In this document: positions 8,705-17,878 of the stretch, in pieces
Layout of the letters: the number at the start of each line of letters is the position of its first letter
Numbering within the stretch: the stretch's first letter is position 1
Source of the DNA: an uncultured Anderseniella sp.
GTDB lineage: Bacteria > Pseudomonadota > Alphaproteobacteria > Rhizobiales > Aestuariivirgaceae
Length of the DNA: 64,000 bases
Assembly: GCA_947488295.1 (NCBI GenBank)
Contig: CANKYU010000001.1
Span: 496,001 to 560,000, forward strand
Direction of reading: 5' to 3'
The notes under the pieces: generated by a model
Databases searched by the model: none
The model's input: the letters and a program-made list of their open reading frames with translations, nothing else
Told to the model about the DNA's origin: nothing
Position numbers and translations under genes: made by a program

Positions 8705-8856
8705 AGCCTTTCCTGCCTGAATTGAAGTGTTCCAGGTGCTGATCCAAGAACAACAATCTCAACAACAGGCCTGGCTATGGCTGCATGCCGGGCTTGAGGC
8801 TGGTCTTCAGCCAGCTAAACTGATGACGTGGCGATCCCGTGCCAAGAGGAGCAAGA

Positions 8857-10611
8857 GTGACAGGAAACGACAAGACGGACATTTTGCTTCATGAACGCCT
8901 GCTTGCCCATATTCGCCTGATCTATCCAGCTGTCAGTGCCGCTGGTCTGGCTGATCGGCTTTTGCAGGCATTCTGGCCTGACGGGACAAAGCCGGCTGCT
9001 GCGCGCACCGCCGATCCGGCGTCGTTGTCGGCCGCAGACAGCGTGCTCATCACCTATGGCAATACCATCGTCGACAGACAGAATCCGCCGCTGGTCCTGT
9101 TGAATGACTTTCTGCAGCGTCACGTGGGTGATGCCATCACCTCGGTGCACATTCTGCCGTTCTTCCCATACACCTCCGATGATGGTTTTGCCGTGGTTGA
9201 CTACTACAAGATCAACAGCACGCTGGGAGACTGGCATCACATCGGCCGGATCGCCGAAGATTACCGGCTGATGGCAGACCTGGTGCTGAACCACATCTCC
9301 AGCTCGCATGCCTGGATGGTGCAGTTTCGGCAGGGTCAGGATCCAGGCGCAGGCTACATCTGCACTGCAAGTCCGGAAGATGATCTGTCACAGGTGGTGC
9401 GACCGCGTTCGGCCGAGTTGCTCAACGAGGTGGAAACCAGCACCGGCATCCGGCATGTCTGGTGCACTTTCTCCCATGACCAGGTCGATGTGGATTTCTC
9501 CAATCCTGACGTGCTGGTGGAGTATGTGCGCATCCTGCGCTTCCTGATCGACAAGGGCGTTCGCACCGTAAGACTTGATGCGGTCGCCTTCATCTGGAAG
9601 CAGGCCGGCACCAGTTGCATCCACCTGCCTGAGGTGCACGAGATCGTCAGGCTGATGCGAACCTTGTGCGACCACTGCGAGCATGAAATCACGTTGATCA
9701 CCGAAACCAACGTGCCGAACCAGGAGAATCTCACCTATTTCGGCAATCGGAACGAAGCCCATGCGATCTACAATTTCTCGCTGCCGCCGTTATTGCTGTT
9801 CGCCCTTCTGTCGCGCTCCGGCGATGCGTTGAACCGCTGGCTGATGAGCATGCCGCCGGCGCAGCTTGGCTGCGCTTACCTGAACTTTACTGCCTCGCAT
9901 GACGGCATCGGACTGCGCCCGGTGGAGGGGCTTTTGAGTGAGGTGGAGAAGCTGCAGATGATTGAGGCCGTCACCGGTTTCGGCGGCCTGCTCAGCATGC
10001 GCAAGACAGGCAATGGCGATGATCATCCTTACGAGATGAACATCGCATTGTTTGACGCTCTGAAGGGAACACAGGATGGTCCCGACGAGTACCAGACAGA
10101 GAGGTTCATCTGCTCCCAGACCGTGATGATGTCGTTGCAGGGCATTCCGGCATTCTATATCCACAGCCTGCTTGCGACACCCAACGACACCGATGGCGTG
10201 ACCCGCACAAGTCACAATCGCAGCATCAACCGGGCGCAACTTGACTATGGGGAACTGGAGGCTGCACTTGCCGATCCCGACAATGTCCGGCATCAGGTAT
10301 TCAGACGTCTTTTGTCGCTGATGCGCCTGCGGGCGCAACAACCGGCGTTTCATCCCAATGCCATGCAGTCGGTGTTGCAGCTGGGCGATAGCCTGTTCGG
10401 GGTGGAACGGATCTCACTGGATCAGTCCCAGACGATCCTGGCTATTGCCAGCCTCACCGATGTGCCCCAGGTGCTCAATACCGTTTCGCTGGATCTACCG
10501 CGCGGATCGCGCTGGCGCGATCTGTTGGGTGGTCAGACCTGGGACGATGCACCGGCGGAGATTGTGCTGTCACCATACCAGTGCGTCTGGTTCAGCAGCC
10601 CGCCAATCTGA
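8857..10611 (+). CDS. GH13_18 sugar phosphorylase, probably glucosylglycerate phosphorylase
   Basis: 584-aa alpha-amylase-family phosphorylase. Catalytic residues are visible as the nucleophile Asp in VRLDAVAF (about 241), the acid/base Glu in ITETNVPN (about 283) and the transition-state Asp in ASHDGIG (about 349). Sucrose phosphorylase and glucosylglycerate phosphorylase both belong to this subfamily. The direct neighbours encode synthesis of a hexosyl-glycerate, which favours breakdown of glucosylglycerate with phosphate to glucose 1-phosphate and glycerate. I chose GTG at 8857, five bases after AGGAG, over an earlier GTG at 8839. It is convergent with the synthase gene, stops 17 bp apart. 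Substrate is inferred from context, not shown by sequence. Confidence 0.75.
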   Translation: MTGNDKTDILLHERLLAHIRLIYPAVSAAGLADRLLQAFWPDGTKPAAARTADPASLSAADSVLITYGNTIVDRQNPPLVLLNDFLQRHVGDAITSVHILPFFPYTSDDGFAVVDYYKINSTLGDWHHIGRIAEDYRLMADLVLNHISSSHAWMVQFRQGQDPGAGYICTASPEDDLSQVVRPRSAELLNEVETSTGIRHVWCTFSHDQVDVDFSNPDVLVEYVRILRFLIDKGVRTVRLDAVAFIWKQAGTSCIHLPEVHEIVRLMRTLCDHCEHEITLITETNVPNQENLTYFGNRNEAHAIYNFSLPPLLLFALLSRSGDALNRWLMSMPPAQLGCAYLNFTASHDGIGLRPVEGLLSEVEKLQMIEAVTGFGGLLSMRKTGNGDDHPYEMNIALFDALKGTQDGPDEYQTERFICSQTVMMSLQGIPAFYIHSLLATPNDTDGVTRTSHNRSINRAQLDYGELEAALADPDNVRHQVFRRLLSLMRLRAQQPAFHPNAMQSVLQLGDSLFGVERISLDQSQTILAIASLTDVPQVLNTVSLDLPRGSRWRDLLGGQTWDDAPAEIVLSPYQCVWFSSPPI

Positions 10612-10628
10612 CCCAGGCCCATATGCGC

Positions 10629-11846
10629 TCATGCGGGCCGATTGTCACCGGCAACAGCCTTCAGGATATGCTGCATGATCTCAGGATCTGCAGCTGCTAC
10701 CCGTGACCAGGACGGCACAAAAGGAGTTTCCATCGGGTTCTCCAGGAAAATTTGCCCTGCCTCAATCAGATTGCCGGCAAACAATTCGATGGCCTCTTCT
10801 TCCTTGTGCCGGTCGACATACAGCCCGTTCATACGCGCATCATTATGATACATTTCCAACACGTCGAGCGCACAGCGATAGTAGGTTGCCTTCAAGGTCC
10901 GGAAAGTCTCAGCCGAAAACACGACCCCATCTGTGGCAAGCTTGCGAATAATTGCTTTGCTGATGTCGGTCGACATCTTGGACAGACCGGTTTCCGGATT
11001 GTCCTGCGACAATGGCTGGTGCTTGTGATCGTAGGCATCGGAAATATCGACCTGGCAGATGGCACGTATGTTTGTGTTGCGGCGCACTTCCGACAGGATA
11101 CCCACCTCGAGGCCCCAGTCGGACGGAATACGGATATCGGGGACAATTGAGGTTCGCATAGCGAATTCGCCGGCCAGCGGATAGCGAAAGCCTTTCAGAT
11201 AGTCGACATAGTCGCTGGCACCGACGGTGCGTGACAGGGCATTGAGCAGCGGCGTTACCAGCAGCCGGGTGACCCGGCCGTTGAGTTTGCCGTCCGCAAT
11301 GCGCGGGTAATAACCCTTGCAGAACAGGTAGCTGAAGGAAGGGTCAACCACCGGATACACCAGCCTGCCGAGTAATTCGCGATTGTAGGTGACGATATCG
11401 CAGTCGTGCAGGGCAATGACATCGGAACGTTGTGCTGCCAGCACATACCCGAGGCAATACCAGACATTGCGCCCTTTGCCGGGCTCACCGGTTGTCAGGC
11501 CGGCATCGGCGATACGCTGTTGCACCTCACCCATTGCGGGCCCGTCGTTCCAGATCACCACATGATCCTGCGGCAGGCGGGAGAAATACTCACGCGCATG
11601 CCTGAACTGCTCGGCATTGGCGCGGTCGAGGCCAATGACGATCTGGTCCAGGTAGGGAACCTCACTCAGGTGATCGAGGATGTTTGCCAGAGCCGAAGTT
11701 TCAAGCTCTGAGAACAATGACGGCAAGATCAACGTGATGCGTCTGCCCGCACTGAAGTGAACCAGCCTGCGCTCCACCTCTGAATAGTCATAACCTAACA
11801 GGCGGTGAAGGGTTGCCACCGCGCCGGTCTGATGAAAGTCAGCCAT
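10629..11846 (-). CDS. Glycosyltransferase, glucosyl-3-phosphoglycerate synthase-like
   Basis: 405-aa GT-A glycosyltransferase. The nucleotide-sugar/metal motif HDCD is at residues 147-150, preceded by GEPGKGRNVWYCLGY, both typical of glucosyl- or mannosyl-3-phosphoglycerate synthases (GT81/GT78-like). The enzyme would join a hexose from NDP-sugar to 3-phosphoglycerate. It is the second gene of a two-gene operon: its ATG overlaps the stop of the upstream phosphatase by 8 bp. It lies tail to tail with the GH13 phosphorylase. Glucosyl versus mannosyl specificity is not settled; glucosyl is favoured because the neighbouring phosphorylase belongs to a glucoside-acting subfamily. Confidence 0.82.
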   Translation of the reverse strand: MADFHQTGAVATLHRLLGYDYSEVERRLVHFSAGRRITLILPSLFSELETSALANILDHLSEVPYLDQIVIGLDRANAEQFRHAREYFSRLPQDHVVIWNDGPAMGEVQQRIADAGLTTGEPGKGRNVWYCLGYVLAAQRSDVIALHDCDIVTYNRELLGRLVYPVVDPSFSYLFCKGYYPRIADGKLNGRVTRLLVTPLLNALSRTVGASDYVDYLKGFRYPLAGEFAMRTSIVPDIRIPSDWGLEVGILSEVRRNTNIRAICQVDISDAYDHKHQPLSQDNPETGLSKMSTDISKAIIRKLATDGVVFSAETFRTLKATYYRCALDVLEMYHNDARMNGLYVDRHKEEEAIELFAGNLIEAGQIFLENPMETPFVPSWSRVAAADPEIMQHILKAVAGDNRPA

Positions 11847-12702
11847 TGGCGCTCCTTTTCCGGTTCTTGTTCATTGTGTCGATTTCCTGAAGTGCGAGCA
11901 TGATCGACCGGTTCCATCCGGCAGGACCGGGAGTTGGTACCCTTGTGATGCGCCCTTCGCGTTCACCGGGGAGTTCCGGCAAGCTGGTGCCATCCGGGTT
12001 GTGGATGATGAAACCACGTTGTGCCGTTTCCAGCATCTCACAATCGTTGGGCGCATCACCAAGCGCGATCGACCAGACCCTGCACGCACTGTCGGCCTGC
12101 GTGGCGTATGCATTGCAGATTTCGCGCACACGTGATGCCTTGTCGTGCGCTCCTGTGAAGCTGTTGAAGCGCCCGCCGCTGGTGACGCATATGCCTGCTG
12201 CCCCGGCACGCGCCGTAAGCCTGTCCAGTTCCTGTATCGAGGCCGACCAGGTAAACGGTTCGGTGAACTCGCGCTGGCGGGCAAGCCGGGCATCGCGAAG
12301 CGACAGTCCGGTGATGGCCGCCACCCCGGCATCGTCCATATCTCCAAAGCCGGTAAGATGTCTGCGCAGGTCTGTTGGCAGTGTCTCAATGAACCGTCTG
12401 ATATCGGCATACGAGATGTGTTCGGCAGCTGCGGGCGGGCCCGGATCGACATCACCTGGCCACTGCACGCCTGCGCCGTTCTCAAAGATCAGACCGGCTG
12501 CTCCCAGTTCCTCGCCAACAGCTTGCATCTCGGCACGTGTTTTGCTGCTGGCAGGGATCAGCGGGATATTTCGCGCCTTCAGTCGCTGCAGTGCCCCCAG
12601 TGCCGGCTCGTACGAATAGTCAAGATGATCCAGCAGGGTGCCATCCAGGTCCGAGAAAACGACAGGCATCAGTTCGGGATAAGTGTTGGTTGATTCGGCC
12701 AT
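11839..12702 (-). CDS. HAD-IIB phosphatase, mannosyl/glucosyl-3-phosphoglycerate phosphatase family
   Basis: About 287-aa HAD-superfamily phosphatase. Motif I FSDLDGTLLD places the catalytic Asp pair at 18 and 20, and PASSKTRAEM is motif II. A C-terminal GDAPNDCEML is motif III/IV. This is the signature of the mannosyl-3-phosphoglycerate phosphatase group within HAD-IIB, which removes the phosphate from the product of the neighbouring synthase. The frame is open 61 codons further upstream, but that extension looks non-coding, so I place the start at 12702. The upstream ribosome-binding site is weak and the start remains uncertain. Confidence 0.8.
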   Translation of the reverse strand: MAESTNTYPELMPVVFSDLDGTLLDHLDYSYEPALGALQRLKARNIPLIPASSKTRAEMQAVGEELGAAGLIFENGAGVQWPGDVDPGPPAAAEHISYADIRRFIETLPTDLRRHLTGFGDMDDAGVAAITGLSLRDARLARQREFTEPFTWSASIQELDRLTARAGAAGICVTSGGRFNSFTGAHDKASRVREICNAYATQADSACRVWSIALGDAPNDCEMLETAQRGFIIHNPDGTSLPELPGEREGRITRVPTPGPAGWNRSIMLALQEIDTMNKNRKRSANG

Positions 12703-12904
12703 TGCCCGACCATCATGAAGCACCGGCCATCCTGCGGCAACGCGGACATTACGTCCTGCCACGATATGTCCCGTTGCCGTCAGATCTGCGGGTCTCGAGT
12801 ATGGTTCGTTGCTCAACCAGGCGTGGCGATCATGATGTTCACGTTGGTAAAGGTTGGGTTGGCATTGGACCGGTTTGCGGCTCAATTCCCGGGCAGAATT
12901 GTGT

Positions 12905-12940
12905 AAGGACCGGATGCTGACAGCATCCGGTCCTTGTTTT
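12905..12940. terminator. Strong 13-bp stem-loop terminator
   Basis: AAGGACCGGATGC and its exact complement GCATCCGGTCCTT form a 13-bp stem with a 5-base loop. GTTTTG follows on the plus strand. It sits about 45 bp beyond the end of the large minus-strand secreted-protein gene and isolates that gene from the phosphatase operon. Confidence 0.7.
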
Positions 12941-12985
12941 GCTCAACGGACGGGTTCGCGACGTGGCGTTGCGCCGATGCGGGTT

Positions 12986-15900
12986 CTAGCGGCGGTTCCG
13001 GCCAGGCTGATGCCTGTTCCGCTTGGGTGCATGAATCCGGCGGCAGTTTGGTTTACGCCCTACGAAGCCTTTCTTGCACTTCCTCGATGAATGGATCGTG
13101 GGCTTGACGCACCGCTTGCCGTTCCAGCGTGCCGGGCGACGGCACTTTGACACCTGCTTGCGCACCTTCTTCGCGCACCAGATCGCAGCGCTGCCACGGC
13201 CGACGCGATAGCTTTTCCAGCCTTTCGGAATGCGGTGCTTGGATGCAACCTTCTTCCACGTCTTGCGACATTTGAGCACTTGCTTTTTGCCCGGTTTGCC
13301 GCACCACAGCGCGCGACCAGCCTGCCGGACCCGCCGGACGGTCCAACCCTTGTGGCGCAGTTTGCGGACGCGCGATGCCGACACCTTCTTCAGACCACGC
13401 GGGCAGGTACTGGCGTTGGGCTGGCAACGGCCATGCACCGGAGAAAAGCCCGGGCGACAGTTGTCCGTTGGCGGCTTGACGGTGCCAGGACCCGGCGCCG
13501 GCGTGTTATCAAGCGGTCTCGTTTCGCAGAGCCTCGGCGAGAGTGATGCAGTGTCTTGGGCTCTGTCATCACCTTTATCCGTGTTCTTGTTCGGAATGCC
13601 CGCCGCTACGATGAGCTTCACACGATTGGTGATCCGGCATTTCAGCCGCTTTGCCAATGGGACCGATCCCGACAGGCGTACATAGAACGACCTGACCGAA
13701 CCTGGCGCAGTCAAGGCAACCGCGGAGCTGGTTTGGCACAGATTTCCCGTACAGGTCAGATCCTGCGACAGCGGGGTCAATACGGCACCGGCAGGGAACT
13801 GCTCGCGGAACTTGATGACGTCGTTGAAGCCGGCCGGTCCGGTATTGGTCACCTTGATCTGCCAATTGACACACCAGCGGTTGCCTTCATTGCTCTGACA
13901 ACTTTCACCAGCCTGCTTTTCAATCTTGAGATTGGTCTGCAGCGGCCGCGGTTCCTTTTCAAGGTCTTGACCACACATTTCCTCAGGAATTTTTGCGACG
14001 GCCTTGGCCTGGTCATCCGTCGGGTCGCTGTTGAGCCGCGAACCGCCCGATGCCTGCACTATGCGAGCACGGTTTCTGACGCGGCAGTTTCTGTCGCGGA
14101 CAACCTGCTTGGGAACTTTCATCCACGTCAGCAAGGTAACTGAGTCACCGGGCGCCAGATTTGCTTCGCCGTAATCGCACAGGTATCCATTGCCGGGCCC
14201 GGATGTGCAATTCCAGGGGTTTTCCAGGAACTGGACCGAAGTGGCACCGGCCTGTGGCAGGTCGCCAACCACCAGCGGCGCGTTGTACGGATTCGAGCCC
14301 GTATTCGTCACCGTGATCAGGTATGAACACAGGACATTCAACCGATCGTCACCGCACGACAACAGTTTCTTTTTCAGGGAAAGATTGGTCGGTTTCGGCG
14401 GCGGGTCCTTTTCCTCGCAGTCGTCGCTCGGTATTTTCGCAACAGCCACACCATGGTCATCCAGCGGATTGGTGTTCCACCGGGACCCGCCGGGTGCAAG
14501 GCGGATCTTCGCGATGTTCTTCAGGCGGCATCTTTTGAAGCTGCCCGGCACTTTTGCGATCACCGTGAGTGAAATGCTGGCGCCCTGGGGCAAAACCACA
14601 TTTGGTCGCTGGCAGCGATAATCTGCCGTACCAACCGTCCAGCAGTTCCATAATAGGCCGAAGTTCAGTGTGGCTCCACCTGGATTTACAAGGCGTTCGG
14701 ATATCCGGATCGGGCCGACATAAGTGTCAGGTCCGGTGTTCCTGATCCTGATCTTGTAGCGGCATTTCCAGCCGCTTGCGATTGCCTTGCAGTTCTTGAA
14801 CACTGCCCATTTGGTCAACTTCAGGTTGGTCTTGAACGCAGTGCCCGGCGGAGGGAACTCCGGTGGTATGTCCGGCGGGACCCGGTCAAGGGGAGGTTCA
14901 AACCCGGCAACCGGCCAGCTCTCGTCACCTGGCGATGCAAGCAGGTCATTGTCCGGTTGCAGGGATTGGCCGTCATCAGACTGCCAGATCTCCACGTCGC
15001 CCATGTGTCCGTTCTTCTCCGGGTCACCAAACTTGCCGTCATAGTCAATGAAGTAAGACTGGTTTGGCGGGGTGTTGAGCGGGCGGAGCAGGGAGACGTC
15101 ATTGCCCTGCAGGCCGTGTACGTCCGGTCGCCCCTGGTCTGAGGCTGCATCGACCGTCGATCCGCTGAACAGCAGCCGGTCGCCGGTGGCCCACAGCGTG
15201 GCATCGGGTGTGCCGCGCTGCAAAGCGCCGGATTGATCGTGCTGGTAGCCGAGCGCGATACCACCGTTGGACTGATTGTTCATGCCGGATGTGCCGATGG
15301 CGTAACCGTCTTCGTCTCTTGTCCAGACCGGTGTGTCGTTGCTGTCGGCGCTATCGGTGCGGCTGTATCTGGCGATTGCCGATGTTCCAGGCTCGGCAAA
15401 GCTCGACGGCTCATCACCGGCGCGCTGCTCACCCCGCTGGGCGAGGTAAAGCCGGCCCGACCTGTCGAACAGCATGTCGGTGACCGGACCGGTGCCGGGC
15501 AGGTCGGCGACAATCAGTTCAAGCCGGGCATCACCGGAAAAGCTGCCATCTTCGCCAATCCTGACCGACCAGATCTGCGGTCCATCGGCAACGGCATAGT
15601 ACAGCCTGCCCTGGTGTTGCGCCATGCCGGCAATCCGTCGGTGCTTTTGGGTATGACCCCAGGTCGCGGGATCTGCGCCATTGAATGCAGAACTGCTGAT
15701 ATCAGCGGTCCTGCCGTCGTCCTCGATTGCGGCAAGGCCGGCAGCAGACCGACCGTCAGTTCCGTGATTGAAACTGTCGATGATCGTGCCGTCCCGCCCA
15801 ATGCGGTAAATCAGGCCGTTATCGAGATCTGAAACGAAGAACTGGCGCTGCGCCTTGTCAAAGACTATGTCGCCGACACCGGCTCCGGTGTTGCCTGGCA

Positions 15901-16453
15901 GGGTGGCGAAAAGCGTTACTTCTCCGGTCTGGCCGTTGACGCGCCAGATCGAACCGGGATTGCCGCCAGGACCGAACTGTCCAGGCATCCACCGCGCGTC
16001 CGGATGGCCTATTTTCACCCGCTCAGGCCTGCCGTTGCCATTGCGGTCGGGAACGACGATTTCAAGACCAAAATAGGATGTAGAGCCCAGGTAGATATCC
16101 GGGACTGGCTGATCCTGTCCGTCATCAAGCGCAACAGCAAACACCTGGCCAACCTGACCGGCAGTAATGCGATGCTTGATGGCGGCGTCTGAAATCGAGC
16201 CCCGGGGTCCTTGTGCAAAATCCCGCAGCGAGAGGACCTGGGCGGATGGGCCGTGAAGATCGATACTACGGTCTTGCTGCGTACCGCCGTGACCGGAAAA
16301 CCCGGTGACGATGGAATCGCCCGGGACCAGCATGCTTTGTGCGCCGGCAGCGCTTCGGGCATGGCTGGAATTCAGGGTGATGGCCGCCGTGGCGGCCAGT
16401 GCAAAGGCGCACAGTGTGTTTGTGGAACTGGTTCTGTAAAGTTTGTCTAACAT
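12986..16453 (-). CDS. Large secreted propeller / DUF11-like protein with basic Cys-rich tail
   Basis: 1155-aa exported protein of no known function. A signal peptide is seen at the start (CAFALAATAAITLNSSHARSA). Residues ~35-470 read as a beta-propeller, with repeated strands such as GDIVFDKAQRQFFVSDLDNG and VTDMLFDRSGRLYLAQRG, as in NHL/SMP-30-like folds. Residues ~530-960 hold three DUF11-like immunoglobulin modules, each starting T-N-L-K/S-L/I and each with a VTNTG or IRNTG core. The last ~140 residues are very rich in Lys/Arg with paired Cys, including two ~40-residue repeats and a CKKGFVGRKPNC motif. The ATG at 16453 has AGGAG seven bases upstream; an earlier GTG at 16537 is less likely. 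It is divergent from the sigma/anti-sigma/protease operon. Confidence 0.8.
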   Translation of the reverse strand: MLDKLYRTSSTNTLCAFALAATAAITLNSSHARSAAGAQSMLVPGDSIVTGFSGHGGTQQDRSIDLHGPSAQVLSLRDFAQGPRGSISDAAIKHRITAGQVGQVFAVALDDGQDQPVPDIYLGSTSYFGLEIVVPDRNGNGRPERVKIGHPDARWMPGQFGPGGNPGSIWRVNGQTGEVTLFATLPGNTGAGVGDIVFDKAQRQFFVSDLDNGLIYRIGRDGTIIDSFNHGTDGRSAAGLAAIEDDGRTADISSSAFNGADPATWGHTQKHRRIAGMAQHQGRLYYAVADGPQIWSVRIGEDGSFSGDARLELIVADLPGTGPVTDMLFDRSGRLYLAQRGEQRAGDEPSSFAEPGTSAIARYSRTDSADSNDTPVWTRDEDGYAIGTSGMNNQSNGGIALGYQHDQSGALQRGTPDATLWATGDRLLFSGSTVDAASDQGRPDVHGLQGNDVSLLRPLNTPPNQSYFIDYDGKFGDPEKNGHMGDVEIWQSDDGQSLQPDNDLLASPGDESWPVAGFEPPLDRVPPDIPPEFPPPGTAFKTNLKLTKWAVFKNCKAIASGWKCRYKIRIRNTGPDTYVGPIRISERLVNPGGATLNFGLLWNCWTVGTADYRCQRPNVVLPQGASISLTVIAKVPGSFKRCRLKNIAKIRLAPGGSRWNTNPLDDHGVAVAKIPSDDCEEKDPPPKPTNLSLKKKLLSCGDDRLNVLCSYLITVTNTGSNPYNAPLVVGDLPQAGATSVQFLENPWNCTSGPGNGYLCDYGEANLAPGDSVTLLTWMKVPKQVVRDRNCRVRNRARIVQASGGSRLNSDPTDDQAKAVAKIPEEMCGQDLEKEPRPLQTNLKIEKQAGESCQSNEGNRWCVNWQIKVTNTGPAGFNDVIKFREQFPAGAVLTPLSQDLTCTGNLCQTSSAVALTAPGSVRSFYVRLSGSVPLAKRLKCRITNRVKLIVAAGIPNKNTDKGDDRAQDTASLSPRLCETRPLDNTPAPGPGTVKPPTDNCRPGFSPVHGRCQPNASTCPRGLKKVSASRVRKLRHKGWTVRRVRQAGRALWCGKPGKKQVLKCRKTWKKVASKHRIPKGWKSYRVGRGSAAIWCAKKVRKQVSKCRRPARWNGKRCVKPTIHSSRKCKKGFVGRKPNCRRIHAPKRNRHQPGRNRR

Positions 16454-16537
16454 TGGTGATCTCCTGCCGGTGTGCCGGCTGTTGAGAGTGAATTTTCGCG
16501 AAGGTCTGCTCCGCGTTCTTGTCACCTTGTTAGTCAC

Positions 16538-16956
16538 GCCGGAGCGTCATTCGGTTGTGGCTAATTTGTATTTACTGTCTGCGCAGGTCGCGGCTTGTTC
16601 ACCTTTTGACGACTGAACCGTATCGATAGGCCAGATATTCATCGTCCGGAATTTCAATACAGAACAATGCGTTATCTGACCTACCGGCAAGCATGATGAT
16701 CATGGCCGAGGGTCAGTTGTGCAAAATCTCACAGATCGGACGCCGCCGTCGCGATATGAAGGTCTCCAACTGGAAACGAGAGTGCGCGGCTTTCACCGGT
16801 TGGTTTGACCAAAGGCAGGTCCGGCCGGATGAGCGTACCGACAGACACAACCAATTTCCGGGTGATGTGACTAACGTTACATGGACCCGCGATCTCTGGA
16901 GCAGTGACTAACCTGAACGGGAGGACGGAAAAGCCAGGACGTAAAGGAGTATTGTT
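16538..16956. promoter_or_regulatory. Divergent control region between secreted protein and sigma-factor operon
   Basis: About 420 bp with no supported gene. It holds two copies of the 9-mer GTGACTAAC on the plus strand (16867-16875 and 16904-16912), upstream of the sigma operon. A third copy is on the minus strand just inside the left edge (16537-16529), upstream of the secreted protein. Each points towards its downstream gene. It may be a promoter element of the ECF sigma factor or an activator site; a clear -10 partner was not found. Confidence 0.5.
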
Positions 16957-17127
16957 ATGGGTATCAACAAGGACGGATCGAGCAGCGCAGTCGTTGCCAT
17001 TGCCGCTTCGTTGATGCCTGTGCGGCCTGCGCAGGACACGGGTTTGCCGGGCTCGCAAATTCACTGGCCGATCGTAACGGCCGGCGGGGCACAGAATCCG
17101 AATGGGGGGCGGTATGCGCACGTTTGA
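16957..17127 (+). CDS. 56-aa leader ORF of the sigma-factor operon
   Basis: ATG at 16957 with AAAGGAG about eight bases upstream, the best ribosome-binding site in this region. It encodes 56 residues, with a mildly hydrophobic centre (SAVVAIAASLM) followed by a Gly/Pro/Asn-rich tail. No family is recognised. It ends inside the beginning of the sigma-factor frame, overlapping by 14-26 bp depending on the sigma start. It could be a true small protein, a translational leader for the sigma gene, or an upstream part of a sequence I misread as separate. Confidence 0.45.
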   Translation: MGINKDGSSSAVVAIAASLMPVRPAQDTGLPGSQIHWPIVTAGGAQNPNGGRYAHV

Positions 17128-17878
17128 CCCTCCTTCCATGTTCCCGCTTTTATCGGGCCGCCGGCGTTTTCGGGCTCGAGACAAGGATGCCGCTTCGGGC
17201 GAATTGCACGACGTTGCTCCGGTTCGCAGCGAGCCGGTTAGCGTGCGCAGCTCACATTGTGCAGGTGCGCGTTCGGCTTCATCTCCAGACAAATTTGCCA
17301 GAGCCAGGAGCGCAACAGACGTTGCGGCTGATGATTGCGAACTGATGGCACGTATTTCAGATGCCGACGCGACGGCCATGAAAGTCCTGTTTGCGAGGCA
17401 CCAGCCCGGTGTCTTCCGATTCGTTGAACGCATCCTGCGCAACCCGGCCATTGCCGAGGAACTGACCAATGAAGTGTTTCTGGAAGTGTGGCGCGGTGCG
17501 CGCAATTTCCAGGGCCGCTCATCCGTTTCGACCTGGATTTTGGCCATCGCCCACAACCGGTCGCGCAACATCCTGAGAAAACGGCGTGAACTGTGCTGGA
17601 ACGAGGACCAGGCCGCACAGATCCCGGATCAACGGGACGACCCGGAAGTCGTCAGCCAGAAAGCCGACAAGAGCGCGCTGTTGCGCAAGTGCTCCGACGC
17701 GCTTGCGCCGCTGCAACGCGAAATTATCGACCTCGTCTACTTTCACGAGATGTCGATCAGAGAGGCGAGCGAGGTTCTCGGCGTTCCCGAAGGAACGGTG
17801 AAAGCGAGATTGTTCAACGCCCGCAAGAAGCTTCAGGCGCTGTTGACTGCGGCAGGTGTGGATCGAGGTTGGCCATGA
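17114..17878 (+). CDS. ECF-type RNA polymerase sigma factor
   Basis: About 254-aa sigma-70 family, extracytoplasmic-function type. Region 2 is evident from LFARHQPGVFRFVERILRN through FQGRSSVSTWILAIAHNRSRN. Region 4 is evident as LQREIIDLVYFHEMSIREAS plus GVPEGTVKARLFNARKKL. Some 75 residues before region 2 are poorly conserved, Arg/Ser-rich and unusual for an ECF factor, so the true start could be internal. I list the ATG at 17114; another ATG lies at 17102. The stop overlaps the anti-sigma ATG (ATGA), the usual coupling of such pairs. Confidence 0.88.
   Translation: MRTFDPPSMFPLLSGRRRFRARDKDAASGELHDVAPVRSEPVSVRSSHCAGARSASSPDKFARARSATDVAADDCELMARISDADATAMKVLFARHQPGVFRFVERILRNPAIAEELTNEVFLEVWRGARNFQGRSSVSTWILAIAHNRSRNILRKRRELCWNEDQAAQIPDQRDDPEVVSQKADKSALLRKCSDALAPLQREIIDLVYFHEMSIREASEVLGVPEGTVKARLFNARKKLQALLTAAGVDRGWP

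Noticed and set aside
8790..8820. GGCTG-GTCTT-CAGCC hairpin after the permease gene
   Set aside because: Short stem and no T-run; not strong enough to call a terminator.
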